Shown here: positions 8,999 to 20,989 of the stretch, one piece after another
How the letters are laid out: the number at the start of each line of letters is the position of its first letter
Position numbering within the stretch: the stretch's first letter is position 1
Source: Pseudomonas putida
GTDB taxonomy: Bacteria; Pseudomonadota; Gammaproteobacteria; Pseudomonadales; Pseudomonadaceae
Assembly (NCBI RefSeq): GCF_028682635.1
Contig: NZ_JANHLK010000004.1
Span: 248,001 to 312,000 of the forward strand
DNA length: 64,000 bases
Direction: 5' to 3'
Position numbers and translations under genes: made by a program
The notes under the pieces: generated by a model
What the model saw: only the letters and a program-made list of their open reading frames with translations
What the model was told of the DNA's origin: nothing
Databases searched by the model: none

Positions 8999-11524
8999 TT
9001 AGAGGCTGCGAGCAACCTGAACCTTCTCGAAGACTTCGATCTTGTCACCGACCTTGACGTCGTTGTAGCTCTTCACGCCGATACCGCATTCCATGCCGGC
9101 ACGTACTTCCGACGCGTCATCCTTGAAGCGGCGCAGGGATTCCAGCTCGCCTTCGAAGATAACGATGTCTTCACGCAGTACACGGATTGGACGGTTACGG
9201 TGAACGACACCTTCGATCACCATGCAACCGGCGATCGCGCCAAACTTCGGCGAACGGAACACGTCACGCACTTCGGCGATACCCAGGATGTTCTCGCGAA
9301 CATCGCTGCCGAGCATGCCGGTCAGGGCTTTCTTGACGTCTTCGATGATGTCGTAGATCACGTTGTAGTAACGCATATCCAGACCTTCCTGCTCGACGAT
9401 CTTGCGCGCGCCAGCATCGGCACGCACGTTGAAGCCGAACAGTACAGCGTTGGAGGCCAGTGCCAGGTTGGCGTCGGATTCGGTGATACCACCGACACCG
9501 CCACCGACCACGCGCACTTGCACTTCGTCGTTACCCAGGCCGTTCAAGGCACCGTTCAACGCTTCCAACGAACCACGGACGTCGGATTTGAGGACGATGT
9601 TGAGCGTCTTCTTCTCTTCCTGGCCCATGTTTTCGAAGATGTTTTCCAGCTTGCCGGCGTGAGCACGGGCCAGCTTGACTTCGCGGAACTTGCCTTGACG
9701 GAACAGAGCCACTTCACGGGCTTTCTTCTCGTCGGCAACCACGCTCATCTCGTCGCCAGCGTCCGGGGTACCGTCCAGGCCGAGGATCTCGACAGGGATG
9801 GCCGGACCGGCTTCCTTGATTGGCTTGCCGTTCTCGTCGAGCATGGCACGTACACGGCCGTAGTTCGAACCGACCAGGACCATGTCGCCTTGACGCAGGG
9901 TACCGTCTTGAACCAGCACGGTAGCCACCGGGCCACGGCCCTTGTCCAGGCGGGACTCAACCACGACACCACGGCCAGGAGCCGATGGGGTAGCGGTCAG
10001 TTCCAGGACTTCGGCTTGCAACAGAACGGCTTCGAGCAGTTCGTCGACGCCAGTACCCATCTTCGCCGAAACCGGTACGAATGGAGTGTCACCACCCCAC
10101 TCTTCCGAGGTCACGCCGTGTACCGACAGTTCGCTACGGATGCGATCGAGGTCAGCACCTGGCTTGTCGATCTTGTTCACCGCGACAACCAGCGGAACGC
10201 CAGCAGCCTTGGCGTGCTGAACAGCTTCGATGGTTTGCGGCATCACGCCGTCGTCCGCTGCAACCACCAGGATCACGATGTCGGTCGCCTTGGCACCACG
10301 GGCACGCATTGCGGTAAACGCGGCGTGACCAGGGGTGTCGAGGAACGTCACCATGCCACGGTCGGTTTCAACGTGGTACGCACCGATGTGCTGGGTGATA
10401 CCACCGGCTTCGCCAGCAGCTACCTTGGCACGACGGATGTAGTCGAGCAGGGAAGTCTTACCGTGGTCAACGTGGCCCATTACGGTCACGACTGGTGCAC
10501 GGGAAACAGCCTCGCCTTCAAACTTCAGGGACTCGGCCAGGGAATCTTCCAGGGCGGTGTCGCTGACCAGGGTCACTTTGTGGCCCAGCTCTTCGGCAAC
10601 CAGCTGGGCAGTTTCCTGGTCCAGTACCTGGTTGATGGTCGCTGGGGTACCCAGTTTGAACATGAACTTGATGATTTCAGCAGCCTTCACCGACATCTGT
10701 TGGGCGAGATCGCCAACAGTGATGGTTTCGCCGATCTTCACTTCGCGCACGACAGGGCCGGTTGGGCTCTGGAAACCGTGGGCGTTGCGTTTCTTCAGCT
10801 TGGCCTTGCCGCGACCACCACGACGGAAGCCATCGCTTTCTTCGTCGGTAGTACGTGGGGCAACACGTGGCGCTGGCGCCTTTTCCTTGACCGAAGCACG
10901 ATGCGGAGCGTTTTTGCGCTCGCCATCGCCACTACCGCGACGATTGCTGTCGTCGGCACGTGGTTTGTCCGGACGACGCTGTTCGTCACGCTTGCGGGCA
11001 TCGGCTGCAGGTGCCGGAGCGGCTGCCACGACCGGTGCGCTTTCGCGCACAGGCTCGGCCACCGCAGCGGGCGCTGCAACGGGTTGGGCTGGAGCGGTCG
11101 GCGCAGCAGCAGGCTGGCGACGCGCTTCTTCTTCGGCGCGGCGCTTGGCTTCTTCTTCAGCCTTCTGACGTGCAGCATTTTCTACTGCGCGACGTTCATC
11201 CAGTTCACGCTTGCGCTCGGCTTCGATTTCTTCCGGGCTGCGCTGTACGAAGACTTTCTTCTTGCGTACTTCAACGCTGATGCTTTTGCTGCCAGCAACA
11301 CGCAGGGTGCTGGTGGTTTTACGCTGCAGCGTAATCTTGCGTGGTTCTTCCACTTTCGCCTTGTGGCTGCTTTTCAAGTGAGTCAGCAACGATTGCTTCT
11401 CACTGTCAGTCACACTTTCTTCGGCGGCGGTGTGCGGCAGACCTGCCTCACGCATCTGCTGCAACAGGCGCTCTACCGGTGTTTTGACCTCATCGGCCAG
11501 TTGTTTCACCGTGACTTGCGTCAT
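8999..11524 (-). CDS. infB: Translation initiation factor IF-2
   Basis: GTPase that places fMet-tRNA on the 30S subunit and promotes 50S joining. The 841-residue layout is an N-terminal IF2N domain ([21 protein letters not shown]), a long charged/alanine-proline-rich linker to about residue 250, a second IF2N-like segment, the G domain from about 347 ([23 protein letters not shown]), and C-terminal domains II-IV. Preceded by nusA with a 27-base gap. Nothing unusual apart from the long low-complexity linker, normal for Pseudomonas. Confidence 0.98.
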   Translation of the reverse strand: MTQVTVKQLADEVKTPVERLLQQMREAGLPHTAAEESVTDSEKQSLLTHLKSSHKAKVEEPRKITLQRKTTSTLRVAGSKSISVEVRKKKVFVQRSPEEIEAERKRELDERRAVENAARQKAEEEAKRRAEEEARRQPAAAPTAPAQPVAAPAAVAEPVRESAPVVAAAPAPAADARKRDEQRRPDKPRADDSNRRGSGDGERKNAPHRASVKEKAPAPRVAPRTTDEESDGFRRGGRGKAKLKKRNAHGFQSPTGPVVREVKIGETITVGDLAQQMSVKAAEIIKFMFKLGTPATINQVLDQETAQLVAEELGHKVTLVSDTALEDSLAESLKFEGEAVSRAPVVTVMGHVDHGKTSLLDYIRRAKVAAGEAGGITQHIGAYHVETDRGMVTFLDTPGHAAFTAMRARGAKATDIVILVVAADDGVMPQTIEAVQHAKAAGVPLVVAVNKIDKPGADLDRIRSELSVHGVTSEEWGGDTPFVPVSAKMGTGVDELLEAVLLQAEVLELTATPSAPGRGVVVESRLDKGRGPVATVLVQDGTLRQGDMVLVGSNYGRVRAMLDENGKPIKEAGPAIPVEILGLDGTPDAGDEMSVVADEKKAREVALFRQGKFREVKLARAHAGKLENIFENMGQEEKKTLNIVLKSDVRGSLEALNGALNGLGNDEVQVRVVGGGVGGITESDANLALASNAVLFGFNVRADAGARKIVEQEGLDMRYYNVIYDIIEDVKKALTGMLGSDVRENILGIAEVRDVFRSPKFGAIAGCMVIEGVVHRNRPIRVLREDIVIFEGELESLRRFKDDASEVRAGMECGIGVKSYNDVKVGDKIEVFEKVQVARSL

Positions 11525-11551
11525 GCACTTCTCTCCTCAGGCCGCGCCTAA

Positions 11552-13033
11552 TTACTCGAACCAGTGGGCTCGGGCGGCCATGATCAACTTGCCGGCACGA
11601 TCATCGTCAATGCCGTCGATGTCGAGCAGGTCGTCAATAGACTGCTCGGCCAGGTCTTCGCGGGTAATTACGCCGCGCACCGCCAGTTCCATCGCCAAAT
11701 CCTTGTCCATACCCTCAAGCGAGAGCAGGTCTTCGGCCGGATGGGCGTCTGCCAGCTTTTCCTCAGTAGCGATGGCTTTGGTCAACAAACGATCCTTGGC
11801 ACGAGCGCGAAGCTCGTTGACGATTTCTTCGTCAAAGCCGTCGATGTTGAGCATTTCTTCCAACGGTACGTAGGCAATCTCTTCCAGGCTGGTGAAGCCT
11901 TCATCGACCAGCACCTGTGCCAGCTCTTCGTCGACTTCCAGCTCGTCGATGAAGTTGCGCAGGATGTCGCCGGTTTCTGCTTGCTGTTTAGCCTGGATGT
12001 CCGATTCGGTCATCACGTTCAGGGTCCAGCCAGTCAACTGGCTGGCCAGACGCACGTTCTGACCACCACGACCGATGGCCTGAGCCAGATTGTCTGCGCC
12101 GACGGCGATGTCCATTGCATGGGCATCTTCGTCAACGATAATTGCCGCAACCTCGGCCGGGGACATGGCGTTGATCACGAACTGAGCCGGGTTATCGTCC
12201 CACAGGACGATGTCCACACGCTCACCGCCCAACTCGCCCGACACTGCCTGGACGCGCGAACCGCGCATACCGATGCAAGCGCCCTGCGGGTCGATGCGTT
12301 TGTCCTTGGAGCGCACGGCGATCTTGGCGCGCGAACCCGGATCACGGGACGCAGCCATTACTTCGATCAGGCCTTCGGCAATTTCCGGCACTTCGATGCG
12401 GAACAACTCGATCAGCATTTCCGGCGCGGTACGCGACAGGATCAACTGTGGGCCGCGGTTCTCGGTGCGGATTTCCTTGAGCAGCGCACGCAAGCGCACG
12501 CCAACCCGGAAAGTTTCGCGAGAAATGATGTCTTCACGGGCCAGCAACGCTTCAGCGTTGTTACCCAGGTCGACGATCACGTTGTCGCGGGTGACTTTTT
12601 TCACGGTGCCGGAGATGATTTCACCCAGGCGCTCGCGGTAAGCGTCAACAACCTGGGCGCGCTCGGCTTCGCGAACCTTCTGCACGATGACTTGCTTGGC
12701 AGTCTGTGCAGCGATGCGGCCGAACTCGATCGATTCGATCTTCTCTTCTACAACGTCACCGACCTTGGCGCCAGGGTGCGTTTCAGCAACCTTGCTCGGC
12801 CAGGTTTCGATGGCCGGATCGTCCAGGTTTTCTTCTTCGACGACCGTCCAGCGACGGAAGGTTTCGTAAGCACCGGTGTGGCGGTTGATTTCCACACGCA
12901 GATCAACTTCGTCTTCAAAACGCTTTTTGGTAGCCGTGGCCAGAGCCAGCTCCAGCGCTTCAAAAATTACGCTTGCCGGTACACCCTTTTCATTGGATAC
13001 CGACTCAACAACCAGCAGTACTTCTTTGCTCAT
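11552..13033 (-). CDS. nusA: Transcription termination/antitermination protein NusA
   Basis: RNA polymerase-binding elongation factor controlling pausing, intrinsic termination and rRNA antitermination. 493 residues: N-terminal RNAP-binding domain ([18 protein letters not shown]), S1 domain around 135-200, KH1-KH2 ([36 protein letters not shown]), and two C-terminal acidic helix-hairpin-helix repeats, as in gamma-proteobacteria. I chose the ATG for [10 protein letters not shown]; seven upstream in-frame codons are unlikely to be translated. Lies 59 bases after rimP. Confidence 0.97.
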   Translation of the reverse strand: MSKEVLLVVESVSNEKGVPASVIFEALELALATATKKRFEDEVDLRVEINRHTGAYETFRRWTVVEEENLDDPAIETWPSKVAETHPGAKVGDVVEEKIESIEFGRIAAQTAKQVIVQKVREAERAQVVDAYRERLGEIISGTVKKVTRDNVIVDLGNNAEALLAREDIISRETFRVGVRLRALLKEIRTENRGPQLILSRTAPEMLIELFRIEVPEIAEGLIEVMAASRDPGSRAKIAVRSKDKRIDPQGACIGMRGSRVQAVSGELGGERVDIVLWDDNPAQFVINAMSPAEVAAIIVDEDAHAMDIAVGADNLAQAIGRGGQNVRLASQLTGWTLNVMTESDIQAKQQAETGDILRNFIDELEVDEELAQVLVDEGFTSLEEIAYVPLEEMLNIDGFDEEIVNELRARAKDRLLTKAIATEEKLADAHPAEDLLSLEGMDKDLAMELAVRGVITREDLAEQSIDDLLDIDGIDDDRAGKLIMAARAHWFE

Positions 13034-13092
13034 CGTACGCCTCGCCTTTCGCAAGCCATTGGATCCGCGGGATCCGCAGTATCTGGCACGCC

Positions 13093-13551
13093 TCAGTCAA
13101 AACTGGGAATAATGTTGGCCTTGTCGATCATATCGATCGGCAACAGGAACTCATGGTCATCTACCTGCACCACGACGTCCTGCTCTTCTACACCGCGCAG
13201 AAGGCCCTGAAAGTTGCGTCGTCCTTCAAAAGGCGAGCGCAGCTTGATCTTCACTTGTTCACCGGCAAATTTTGCAAACTGCTCAAGAGTGAACAGCGGG
13301 CGTTCCATGCCTGGCGAGGAAACTTCGAGGGTGTATTCAACGGAGATCGGATCTTCAACATCCAGTACACCGCTGATCTGACGGCTGACGATGGCACAAT
13401 CGTCCACCAGCACACCGCCCTCTTTATCGATATAAACGCGCAACATCGAGTGACGACCCTGAGCCGAAAACTCGATACCCCAGCATTCATAGCCTAGGGC
13501 CACGACCACCGGGGCCAGCAAGGCCTGCAACTCTTCTAGCTTGCTCGACAC
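13093..13551 (-). CDS. rimP: Ribosome maturation factor RimP
   Basis: Needed for 30S subunit maturation and first gene of the rimP-nusA-infB operon. 152 residues from a GTG start that yields (M)[22 protein letters not shown], the conserved family N-terminus; an ATG further upstream would add 21 residues rich in Cys/Thr that the family lacks. Conserved [14 protein letters not shown] and the [12 protein letters not shown] motif are present, followed by the C-terminal SH3-like domain. Confidence 0.94.
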   Translation of the reverse strand: MSSKLEELQALLAPVVVALGYECWGIEFSAQGRHSMLRVYIDKEGGVLVDDCAIVSRQISGVLDVEDPISVEYTLEVSSPGMERPLFTLEQFAKFAGEQVKIKLRSPFEGRRNFQGLLRGVEEQDVVVQVDDHEFLLPIDMIDKANIIPSFD

Positions 13552-13590
13552 CTGAACCCCCTCGTGCATGTATGTGCATGCTGTGCAAAA

Positions 13591-13614
13591 TAAAAAAATG
13601 GGCGAAACGCCCAT
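13591..13614 (-). terminator. Intrinsic terminator upstream of rimP
   Basis: Stem ATGGGCG/CGCCCAT with a 3-base loop, followed on the minus strand by seven T residues. It lies between tRNA-fMet and rimP, and is the second terminator after that tRNA. Confidence 0.75.
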
Positions 13615-13659
13615 CCTTGAAACGCCGTCGAACAGCGGCGCTGGAAGTGTCCAGCTAAC

Positions 13660-13683
13660 AAAAAGCCCCTTAAAAGGGGCTCC
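13660..13683 (-). terminator. Intrinsic terminator after tRNA-fMet
   Basis: Stem AGCCCCTT/AAGGGGCT with a 2-base centre and a T-run (TTTTTG) on the minus strand, starting 7 bases after the tRNA 3' end. Confidence 0.85.
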
Positions 13684-13689
13684 TTAAAC

Positions 13690-13766
<77 letters not shown>

Positions 13767-13828
13767 ACAAAGCTGGGGCGGAAGTATACGACCGATCCCC
13801 TACAGGGTCAATGTAACCTTCCACCTGC

Positions 13829-13853
13829 AAGAAAGCCCGCAACAGCGGGCTCT
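13829..13853 (-). terminator. Intrinsic terminator after tRNA-Leu
   Basis: Stem AGCCCGC/GCGGGCT with a 4-base loop, running into TTTCTTG on the minus strand. It separates tRNA-Leu from tRNA-fMet, so the two tRNAs need not share a transcript. Confidence 0.75.
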
Positions 13854-13863
13854 CCTGACTAAT

Positions 13864-13949
13864 TGGTACCGAGAAGGGGACTCGAACCCCTACACCCTAT
13901 GGGCACAACCACCTCAAGGTTGCGTGTCTACCAATTCCACCACCTCGGC
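13864..13949 (-). tRNA. tRNA-Leu (anticodon GAG)
   Basis: An 86-base class II tRNA with encoded CCA: acceptor GCCGAGG/TCTCGGT type, anticodon loop CTTGAGG (GAG), an extended variable arm (TGCCCATAGGGTGT) and T-arm GGGGTTCGAGTCCCC. It begins 22 bases after the secG stop codon on the same strand, so secG and this tRNA may be cut from one precursor. Confidence 0.97.
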
Positions 13950-13971
13950 AATACTACGTTTGAAACCCTTC

Positions 13972-14355
13972 TTACTTCTGCTCTTGAGCTGGAGGTACGT
14001 CAGTCGCTGGAGTAGCCGACTTTTGCTCTTGAAGCACCGGGACATCATCAGAAGCCGGTTGTTGCTTTGGAACTTCCAACACTGCCGGGTTTGGCAAACC
14101 TACTTGAGTCAGCTGGTGAGCTTTCTCTTTAGCAAAGTAACCTAACCCTAAGCTGGTTATGAAGAAACCTGCGGCAAGTATAGCAGTAAACTTACTAAGA
14201 AAGGTAGAGGAACCTTGGCTTCCGAACACAGTATTTGAAGCACCTGCTCCGAAAGACGCGCCAGCGTCCGCACCTTTACCCTGCTGCAGCAAAACCAGAG
14301 CTACTACGCCCAATGCACCCAGCAGATGAAAAACGACTACGACTGTTTCCAGCAT
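13972..14355 (-). CDS. secG: Protein-export membrane protein SecG
   Basis: Small subunit of the SecYEG translocon. The 127-residue protein has two membrane helices (roughly residues 1-21 and 52-72) separated by the conserved [22 protein letters not shown] cytoplasmic loop region, followed by a Gln/Pro/Ala-rich C-terminal tail typical of Pseudomonas. The start at [12 protein letters not shown] is the family start; the 16 in-frame codons upstream overlap the tpiA end. It follows tpiA with a 4-base gap. Confidence 0.95.
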   Translation of the reverse strand: MLETVVVVFHLLGALGVVALVLLQQGKGADAGASFGAGASNTVFGSQGSSTFLSKFTAILAAGFFITSLGLGYFAKEKAHQLTQVGLPNPAVLEVPKQQPASDDVPVLQEQKSATPATDVPPAQEQK

Positions 14356-14359
14356 TTTT

Positions 14360-15115
14360 TCAGTTTCCCGCGGCGCGACAAATCGCACCGAACTCATCTG
14401 CATTCAGGGAAGCCCCACCAATGAGGCCCCCATCGATATCCGGCATGCCGAACAGTTCGACCGCATTGGCCGCCTTCACGCTGCCGCCGTATAGAAGCCG
14501 CACACCTTGTGCGATTTCAGAATTCTCTGCCGCCAACTGTGCGCGAATGGCTGCGTGCACATCCTGCGCCTGTTGCGGCGAAGCAGTCAGCCCGGTGCCA
14601 ATGGCCCAGACCGGCTCGTAAGCGATTACTGCCTTGGCAAACACACCGACACCCAGCTCGTCGATGATGCTGCCCAGTTGCTGCGAGACAACTTCAAGGG
14701 TCTTGCCGGCTTCACGCTGCTCCAGGGTTTCCCCTATGCACAACACCGGAACCAGACCGCTTGCCTGTGCCGCTGCAAACTTGCGAATCAGCACTTCGTC
14801 CTGCTCGCCCATTATCTGGCGGCGTTCGGAGTGCCCGACAAGTACCAGGGAACAACCTGCATCCACCAACTGACTTGGCGAGACCTCACCGGTCAGTGCA
14901 CCTTGTCCGGATTCCACCGCAGAATTCTGCGCGCCGATCGAAACCGACTTTCCTTTCAAGCCATCAACCACTTGGCTGATATGCAACAAAGGCGGGAATA
15001 CCGCTACCTCAACACCGCTCGGCAAGGCCAAGTCACATAGGCCGTCGATCAGCTCAGCGACGCTGGCGCGGGTACCGTGCATCTTCCAGTTACCAGCTAC
15101 CATAGGGCGACGCAT
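14360..15115 (-). CDS. tpiA: Triosephosphate isomerase
   Basis: Interconverts dihydroxyacetone phosphate and glyceraldehyde 3-phosphate. The 251-residue barrel carries the substrate Lys in AGNWKMHG, the electrophilic His in GHSERR, the catalytic Glu in [11 protein letters not shown], and the phosphate-binding YGGSV. It lies between glmM and secG, all on the minus strand; the 4-base gap to secG indicates co-transcription. Confidence 0.98.
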   Translation of the reverse strand: MRRPMVAGNWKMHGTRASVAELIDGLCDLALPSGVEVAVFPPLLHISQVVDGLKGKSVSIGAQNSAVESGQGALTGEVSPSQLVDAGCSLVLVGHSERRQIMGEQDEVLIRKFAAAQASGLVPVLCIGETLEQREAGKTLEVVSQQLGSIIDELGVGVFAKAVIAYEPVWAIGTGLTASPQQAQDVHAAIRAQLAAENSEIAQGVRLLYGGSVKAANAVELFGMPDIDGGLIGGASLNADEFGAICRAAGN

Positions 15116-15181
15116 GCTGTACCTCGTCGGTCAAAGTGGGCGCAGATGTTACCCAACACAATCGAGGCTGGCAAGCCGAAT

Positions 15182-16519
15182 TCAGGCAGAAACTTCAGTA
15201 ACCAGTTTTGCCAGCTCTTCGGCGTAGCCGCGAACCAGGGTTTCGTCTTCGCCTTCGACCATTACACGTACCAGCGGCTCTGTCCCGGACTTGCGCAACA
15301 GAACCCGCCCGCGACCCGCCATGGCCTGGGTAACACGCTCGCTGGCCTCCTTGACCGACGCATGCTCGAGCGGGTTTGCACCGCCACCGAAACGCACGTT
15401 GATCAACACCTGAGGACACTTGCGCAATGCCTGGCGTGCCTCTGCCAGGCCCTGGGAGCGAGTCTTCAATGCCATCAGCACCTGCAGCGCGGCAATGATT
15501 GCGTCACCGGTGGTGGTGTGATGGAAGCACACGATATGCCCCGAGTTCTCGCCACCCACCAGCCAGTTGCGTTCCAGCAGATCAGCGATCACATAACGGT
15601 CACCGACGTTGGCGCGCACGAAGGGAATCGCCAGGTCCGCCAGGGCGAGCTCCAGCCCCAGGTTACTCATCAATGTACCGACCACACCGCCTTGCAGCTT
15701 GTTCTGCTCATGCAGATCGCGAGCGATGATGTACAGCAGTTCGTCGCCGTCGACGATGGCACCGGTGTGATCGACCATCAGCACGCGATCGCCGTCACCG
15801 TCGAACGCGATACCCAGGTCGGCATGCTCGGCCAGCACGGCAGCCTGCAGCTGGCCCATGTGGGTCGAACCGCAGTTGTCGTTGATGTTCAGGCCATTGG
15901 GGTGCGCGGACAGGACCACGACCTCGGCACCCAGCTCGCGGAATACGCTCGGCGCGACCTTGTACGTGGCACCGTGGGCGCAGTCGATGACGACCTTCAG
16001 GCCGGCAAAGCTGGTGCCGGTCGGCACGCTGCTCTTGCAGAATTCGATGTAGCGACCGGAGGCGTCGTTGATTCGCGAGACCTTGCCGATCTTGCTCGAC
16101 TCAACCACGGTCATCGGGGTATCGAGCAGCTCTTCGATCATGTGCTCGATTTCATCGGGAAGCTTGGTGCCCTTCCCGGAGAAAAACTTGATGCCATTGT
16201 CGTCGTGGGGATTGTGCGACGCACTGATCACGATGCCGGCTTCAGCATGGAAGGTACGCGTCAGGTACGCGATGGCCGGCGTCGGCATCGGGCCCAGGAG
16301 CATCACGTCGGCACCCGCCGACGTCAACCCGGCCTCGAGTGCCGATTCGAACATATACCCGGAAATCCGCGTGTCCTTGCCTACCAGCACCTTGCACGCG
16401 CCCATCTTGCGGAACGCCATGCCGGCAGCCCAGCCCAGCTTGAGCATGAAGTCAGGAGTGATCGGATAAACGCCGACCCGACCACGAATACCGTCGGTGC
16501 CAAAATATTTCTTAGTCAT
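15182..16519 (-). CDS. glmM: Phosphoglucosamine mutase GlmM
   Basis: Interconverts glucosamine 6-phosphate and 1-phosphate on the way to UDP-GlcNAc, hence peptidoglycan and LPS. The 445-residue protein has the phosphoserine loop [11 protein letters not shown] with the active-site Ser near residue 100, the metal-binding DGDGDR, and the C-terminal phosphate-binding [12 protein letters not shown]. The usual folP-glmM pairing is present (16-base gap). Confidence 0.98.
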   Translation of the reverse strand: MTKKYFGTDGIRGRVGVYPITPDFMLKLGWAAGMAFRKMGACKVLVGKDTRISGYMFESALEAGLTSAGADVMLLGPMPTPAIAYLTRTFHAEAGIVISASHNPHDDNGIKFFSGKGTKLPDEIEHMIEELLDTPMTVVESSKIGKVSRINDASGRYIEFCKSSVPTGTSFAGLKVVIDCAHGATYKVAPSVFRELGAEVVVLSAHPNGLNINDNCGSTHMGQLQAAVLAEHADLGIAFDGDGDRVLMVDHTGAIVDGDELLYIIARDLHEQNKLQGGVVGTLMSNLGLELALADLAIPFVRANVGDRYVIADLLERNWLVGGENSGHIVCFHHTTTGDAIIAALQVLMALKTRSQGLAEARQALRKCPQVLINVRFGGGANPLEHASVKEASERVTQAMAGRGRVLLRKSGTEPLVRVMVEGEDETLVRGYAEELAKLVTEVSA

Positions 16520-16535
16520 AATTACTCCATCTTTC

Positions 16536-17387
16536 TTATTCGGCTGATTCCACGGCGGTGATCATTTTCACCACATCAACTGTTTCAGCTACGTCATGGA
16601 CACGCAATATACGCGCACCTTTGTGCGATGCCAGCGCCGCGAGGGCAAGACCGCCGTACAGGCGCTCCCCGACGGGACGATTCAACGCCTGACCGATCAT
16701 GCTCTTGCGCGACACCCCAACCAACAGCGGGCGCCCCAAGGCATGCAAGGCTTCCATGTGCTTGAACAAGCTTAGATTGTGCTGCAGGTTTTTTGCGAAG
16801 CCAAAACCCGGATCGAGAATGATCCGCTCAGCCGGAATGCCCACCGCTGCGCATTGAGCCATGCGCTCGGCAAGAAACTGGCCCACCTCTTGGGTGACGT
16901 CCTGGTAGTGCGGGTTGTCCTGCATGTCACCCGGCTCCCCGAGCATGTGCATCAGGCACACGGGCAAGCCGGTAGCCGCCGCCGCATCCAGCGCTCCTTC
17001 GCGGCGCAACGAACGCACGTCATTGATCAAGCCGGCACCGAGTCGCGCTGTTTCGCGCATGACCGCGGGTGTGGAGGTATCAACCGAGATGATCACATCC
17101 AGCTCACGGTGGATCCGCTCGACGATCGGCGCCACGCGCTCCAGCTCTTCGAGCGGAGAAACCGCCCTGGCGCCCGGACGAGTGGACTCGCCGCCGACAT
17201 CGATCAATGTGGCGCCAGCCGCGACCATGGCTTCGGCATGGCGCAACGCCGCATCGAGCTGGCTGAATTTGCCACCATCGGAGAAAGAATCGGGAGTGAC
17301 ATTGAGAATGCCCATGACATGCGTCTGGGCCAAATCAAGAACCCGGTTGCCGCAAGGCAACCGGGTCGAGGACTGAACAAAAGTCAT
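16536..17387 (-). CDS. folP: Dihydropteroate synthase
   Basis: Condenses p-aminobenzoate with dihydropterin pyrophosphate in folate synthesis and is the target of sulfonamides. The 283-residue TIM barrel shows [15 protein letters not shown] (pyrophosphate loop), [28 protein letters not shown] and [10 protein letters not shown]. No evident sul-type insertion. It lies 8 bases behind ftsH. Confidence 0.98.
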   Translation of the reverse strand: MTFVQSSTRLPCGNRVLDLAQTHVMGILNVTPDSFSDGGKFSQLDAALRHAEAMVAAGATLIDVGGESTRPGARAVSPLEELERVAPIVERIHRELDVIISVDTSTPAVMRETARLGAGLINDVRSLRREGALDAAAATGLPVCLMHMLGEPGDMQDNPHYQDVTQEVGQFLAERMAQCAAVGIPAERIILDPGFGFAKNLQHNLSLFKHMEALHALGRPLLVGVSRKSMIGQALNRPVGERLYGGLALAALASHKGARILRVHDVAETVDVVKMITAVESAE

Positions 17388-17395
17388 TTCAAACC

Positions 17396-19306
17396 TTAAA
17401 CGTCAGCAGCGGGACCGCCGATAGGTGTTTCCGGACGTTCGCCCTGCACCGCCGGAGGAGTGCCGGATGTACCGGTACCGCCCGACCAGTCGCGAGGTTC
17501 GCGAGGGGTGCGCCCAGCCATGATGTCGTCGATCTGCTCGGCATCGATGGTTTCATACTTCATCAGGGCATCGGCCATGGCGTCGAGTTTGTCACGGTTG
17601 TCCGTGAGAATCTGCTTGGCCGTGCCGTAGCACTGGTCGATGATGCTGCGCACTTCGGAGTCGATCAGCTTGGCTGTCTCACCGGAGAAACTTGCACTCT
17701 GGCCACCGCCGCCGCGACCGAGGAACACTTCGCCCTCTTCTTCGGCGTACATCAGCGGACCAAGCTTCTCGGAAAGGCCCCACTTGGTCACCATGTTCCG
17801 CGCAATCTGGCTGGCACGCATGATGTCGTTCGATGCACCGGTGGTGACGCCATCGAAGCCCAGGGTCATCTCTTCAGCGATACGGCCACCGTAGAGCGAG
17901 CAGATCTGGCTGATCAGTGCGCGCTTGGACAGGCTGTAGCGATCTTCTTCCGGCAGGAACATGGTTACACCCAGCGCACGACCGCGCGGGATGATCGAGA
18001 CCTTGTACACCGGATCATGCTCAGGCACGACGCGACCGACAATGGCATGGCCGGCTTCGTGATAAGCGGTGTTCTGCTTTTCTTTCTCGGACATGACCAT
18101 GGATTTGCGCTCGGCGCCCATCATGATCTTGTCTTTGGCCAGTTCGAACTCTTTCATCTCGACGATGCGCTTGCCGGCACGGGCAGCGAACAGCGACGCC
18201 TCGTTGACCAGGTTGGCCAGGTCGGCACCGGAGAAGCCAGGGGTACCACGAGCGATCACGGCCGGAGCGACGTCGTCACCCATTGGCACTTTGCGCATGT
18301 GGACCTTGAGAATCTGTTCGCGGCCACGGATATCCGGCAGACCGACCACGACCTGACGGTCGAAACGGCCTGGACGCAGCAACGCAGGGTCCAGTACGTC
18401 GGGACGGTTGGTCGCGGCAATCACGATGATGCCGTCGTTCATTTCGAAGCCGTCCATCTCCACCAGCAACTGGTTGAGAGTCTGCTCGCGCTCATCGTGA
18501 CCACCGCCCATGCCGGCACCACGATGGCGACCGACGGCGTCGATTTCATCGATGAAGATGATGCATGGCGCGTGTTTCTTGGCCTGTTCGAACATATCGC
18601 GAACACGGCTGGCACCGACACCGACGAACATTTCGACGAAATCGGAACCGGAAATGGTAAAGAAAGGCACCTTGGCTTCGCCGGCAATCGCCTTGGCCAG
18701 CAAGGTTTTACCGGTACCCGGAGGACCGACCATCAGCACGCCGCGAGGAATGCGGCCACCCAGGCGCTGGAACTTGCCCGGATCACGCAGGAACTCGACC
18801 AACTCGCCGACTTCTTCCTTGGCTTCGTCGCAACCTGCAACGTCTGCCAGGGTGGTTTTCACCTGGTCTTCGGAGAGCAGGCGCGCCTTGCTCTTGCCGA
18901 AGCTCATCGGCCCGCCCTTGCCACCGGCACCGCCCTGCATCTGGCGCATGAAGAACATGAACACCGCGATGATCACCAGGATCGGGAAGCTCGCCACCAG
19001 GAGTTGAGTCCAGATGCTTTGCTGCTCAGGCTGCTTGCCTTCGACCACGACGTGGTTATCCACCAGGTCGCCGATCAGGCCGTTGTCCTGGATTGCCGGA
19101 CGAATGGTCTTGAAGCTGTCGCCATCGTTGCGCTTGCCGGTAATCACGTAGCCATCAACCGCCACGCGCTCGACCTTGCCATCCTTGACCTGCTGGATGA
19201 AGTCGGAATAGTTGAGGGTCTGCGGCTCGTTAGGGCTGGAGAAGTTGTTCATCACCGTCACCAGGACAGCCGCGATGATCAACCACAGGATCAGATTCTT
19301 TGCCAT
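17396..19306 (-). CDS. ftsH: ATP-dependent zinc metalloprotease FtsH
   Basis: Membrane-anchored hexameric AAA protease that degrades misfolded membrane proteins and regulators such as sigma-32 and LpxC. 636 residues: an N-terminal membrane helix, a periplasmic domain, a second helix (about 98-120), the AAA module ([16 protein letters not shown], second region of homology [18 protein letters not shown]) and the protease zinc motif HEAGH. I took the ATG giving [11 protein letters not shown]; a TTG three codons upstream is also possible. The C-terminus is Gly/Pro-rich. Downstream of rlmE on the same strand. Confidence 0.98.
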   Translation of the reverse strand: MAKNLILWLIIAAVLVTVMNNFSSPNEPQTLNYSDFIQQVKDGKVERVAVDGYVITGKRNDGDSFKTIRPAIQDNGLIGDLVDNHVVVEGKQPEQQSIWTQLLVASFPILVIIAVFMFFMRQMQGGAGGKGGPMSFGKSKARLLSEDQVKTTLADVAGCDEAKEEVGELVEFLRDPGKFQRLGGRIPRGVLMVGPPGTGKTLLAKAIAGEAKVPFFTISGSDFVEMFVGVGASRVRDMFEQAKKHAPCIIFIDEIDAVGRHRGAGMGGGHDEREQTLNQLLVEMDGFEMNDGIIVIAATNRPDVLDPALLRPGRFDRQVVVGLPDIRGREQILKVHMRKVPMGDDVAPAVIARGTPGFSGADLANLVNEASLFAARAGKRIVEMKEFELAKDKIMMGAERKSMVMSEKEKQNTAYHEAGHAIVGRVVPEHDPVYKVSIIPRGRALGVTMFLPEEDRYSLSKRALISQICSLYGGRIAEEMTLGFDGVTTGASNDIMRASQIARNMVTKWGLSEKLGPLMYAEEEGEVFLGRGGGGQSASFSGETAKLIDSEVRSIIDQCYGTAKQILTDNRDKLDAMADALMKYETIDAEQIDDIMAGRTPREPRDWSGGTGTSGTPPAVQGERPETPIGGPAADV

Positions 19307-19507
19307 ATCGTTCAATTAACTACCCTCTGAAGCAAGCGCCGCGTTGGCGCGCGCTTCGCATGATATTCACCGGCCTAACTTACTACATTACCTACAACTC
19401 TGGCAGGCGCCGTCTGTAACCCTTTGTGAAACACTTTCTACACAATATTCGCTTATGCACGCGAGGCGAAATACGAAAAACCTATCACCCCGCCAAAAAA
19501 CCTCGTT

Positions 19508-20137
19508 TTACTCACTGCGACCGCGATAGCCCCAAGCCAGCATGTATTGCTCGCGAGAGCTGCCACGCGAAGAGTCCGGCTTGAGCATCTGGATCTTGTC
19601 GAATTTCTTGCGAGCGTCCTTCAGGTAGACATCGAAACCTTCGCCCTGAAAGATCTTGATCACGAAATTACCACCAGGTTTGAGTATCCGCTCAGCCAAA
19701 TCAAGTGCCAGCTCGCACAGGAACATGGCTTTGGGCATGTCCACTTCAGGCGTACCACTCATATTGGGGGCCATATCGGAAATCACAAGGTCCACCTGCG
19801 AATTACCGACGGCCTCAAGGATCCGGGCGAGCACTTCGTCCTGGGTGAAGTCACCCTGGATGAAAGTCACGTCCGGAATGCCGTCCATTTCCAGGATGTC
19901 CGAGGCGATCAGACGACCCTGGCCACCGATCAGCCGGCTGGTCACCTGCGACCAGCCACCGGGCGCCGCACCCAGGTCGACAACGCTCATGCCCGGACGG
20001 ATCAGCTTGTACTTCTCCTGGATCTCCAGAAGCTTGTAACTCGCACGCGAGCGGTACCCGTCCTTCTGCGCCTGCTTCACATAGGGGTCATTGACATGTC
20101 TTTTCAGCCACTCAAGGCTTGTCTTGGAACGCGCCAT
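19508..20137 (-). CDS. rlmE: 23S rRNA 2'-O-methyltransferase RlmE (FtsJ/RrmJ)
   Basis: Methylates U2552 in the A-loop of 23S rRNA, a late 50S maturation step. The 209-residue Rossmann methyltransferase has the SAM-binding [13 protein letters not shown], the catalytic K-D-K-E residues (the Asp in [12 protein letters not shown], the Lys in [11 protein letters not shown]) and an RNA-binding N-terminus. Upstream of ftsH in the classical rlmE-ftsH order; the 200-base spacer may hold an ftsH promoter. Confidence 0.97.
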   Translation of the reverse strand: MARSKTSLEWLKRHVNDPYVKQAQKDGYRSRASYKLLEIQEKYKLIRPGMSVVDLGAAPGGWSQVTSRLIGGQGRLIASDILEMDGIPDVTFIQGDFTQDEVLARILEAVGNSQVDLVISDMAPNMSGTPEVDMPKAMFLCELALDLAERILKPGGNFVIKIFQGEGFDVYLKDARKKFDKIQMLKPDSSRGSSREQYMLAWGYRGRSE

Positions 20138-20238
20138 CGGGCACCTCGATGATAAGGGTCGTGATTAGTTGGGCGGATCCACGAACCCTCGGGTAAAATG
20201 GCCGCCATTTTACAGAATCCAGACGAAAGGGTCAGATT

Positions 20239-20547
20239 ATGCCGCTCACTCAAGAGCAGAAGAAACAGTACAAATCCATTGGCCACCATCTGAAACCAGT
20301 TTTGATTGTGGCTGACAACGGTTTGACTGAAGGTGTGTTAGCCGAACTCGAACGCGCATTGGCGGATCACGAGCTGATCAAGATCAAGCTCAACATCCTC
20401 GATCGCGAATCGCGCCTGGCATCCATTGCCGAGCTGTGCAAGGTTGGCAAAGCGGATCTGGTACAGGTCATCGGCAAGATGGCACTGATTTACCGCAAGA
20501 ACTTCAGCGTCAACAAGCAGCTGTCGAACGTCCATCGCTTCAAGTGA
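20239..20547 (+). CDS. yhbY: YhbY-type RNA-binding protein (CRM domain)
   Basis: Small CRM-domain protein associated with pre-50S particles. The 102-residue sequence shows the family motifs LTQEQKKQYKSIGHHLKPVLIVADNGLTEGV and HELIKIKLN. Divergent from rlmE across about 100 bases, a conserved arrangement in Pseudomonas and Escherichia. Confidence 0.93.
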   Translation: MPLTQEQKKQYKSIGHHLKPVLIVADNGLTEGVLAELERALADHELIKIKLNILDRESRLASIAELCKVGKADLVQVIGKMALIYRKNFSVNKQLSNVHRFK

Positions 20548-20556
20548 TGACAAGGG

Positions 20557-20961
20557 TCAAGGGTGTGCTTCGCGCACCCTGCCACTCCATCCGGGTACCG
20601 GCTGCATGATCAGCACCAGTCCCGAGAACCCCAGAACCATATAGCTGAACACCTGCCAGCGCTGCGCATCAGGCCAGCCGACAAGCACCGCGACAAACAT
20701 CGCACACGCGCACAACGCGATCAGCAACACCTGCCCACGAAAATCCCGCCATAGACTGGCAAGGCCATTGGCCTGTACCAGCACCAAAGCCTGAAAGATC
20801 ACGCACACGGCGGCAAACATCACCACCATGGTTTCGAACAAGCCGGCGATCTCATCGATCAGCAACGGTGCCAGGCCAATTCGGCCCAACACCGGCTGCA
20901 AGCCGAGATGTACCAGCCACAGGCCGCCGACCCACAACATCTGGGCCAGCTGCCAGAGCAT
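20557..20961 (-). CDS. Small inner-membrane protein (DUF4149-like)
   Basis: About 134 residues with four hydrophobic segments (roughly 5-24, 42-64, 75-98 and 103-122 of the chosen frame), probably an inner-membrane protein of the DUF4149-like type located next to greA in Pseudomonas. I chose the ATG giving MLWQLAQMLWVGGLWLVH; an upstream ATG in frame at 21012 would overlap greA by 23 bases. Convergent with yhbY and behind greA on the minus strand. No function can be assigned. Confidence 0.75.
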   Translation of the reverse strand: MLWQLAQMLWVGGLWLVHLGLQPVLGRIGLAPLLIDEIAGLFETMVVMFAAVCVIFQALVLVQANGLASLWRDFRGQVLLIALCACAMFVAVLVGWPDAQRWQVFSYMVLGFSGLVLIMQPVPGWSGRVREAHP

Positions 20962-20989
20962 GGCGCCCGCATGCAGCGGGCGCCTGGCT

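Noticed and set aside
8963-11551. 862-codon plus-strand open frame opposite infB, and similar ones opposite nusA, ftsH, dnaK and carB
   Set aside because: All mirror highly conserved genes and have no recognisable protein features.
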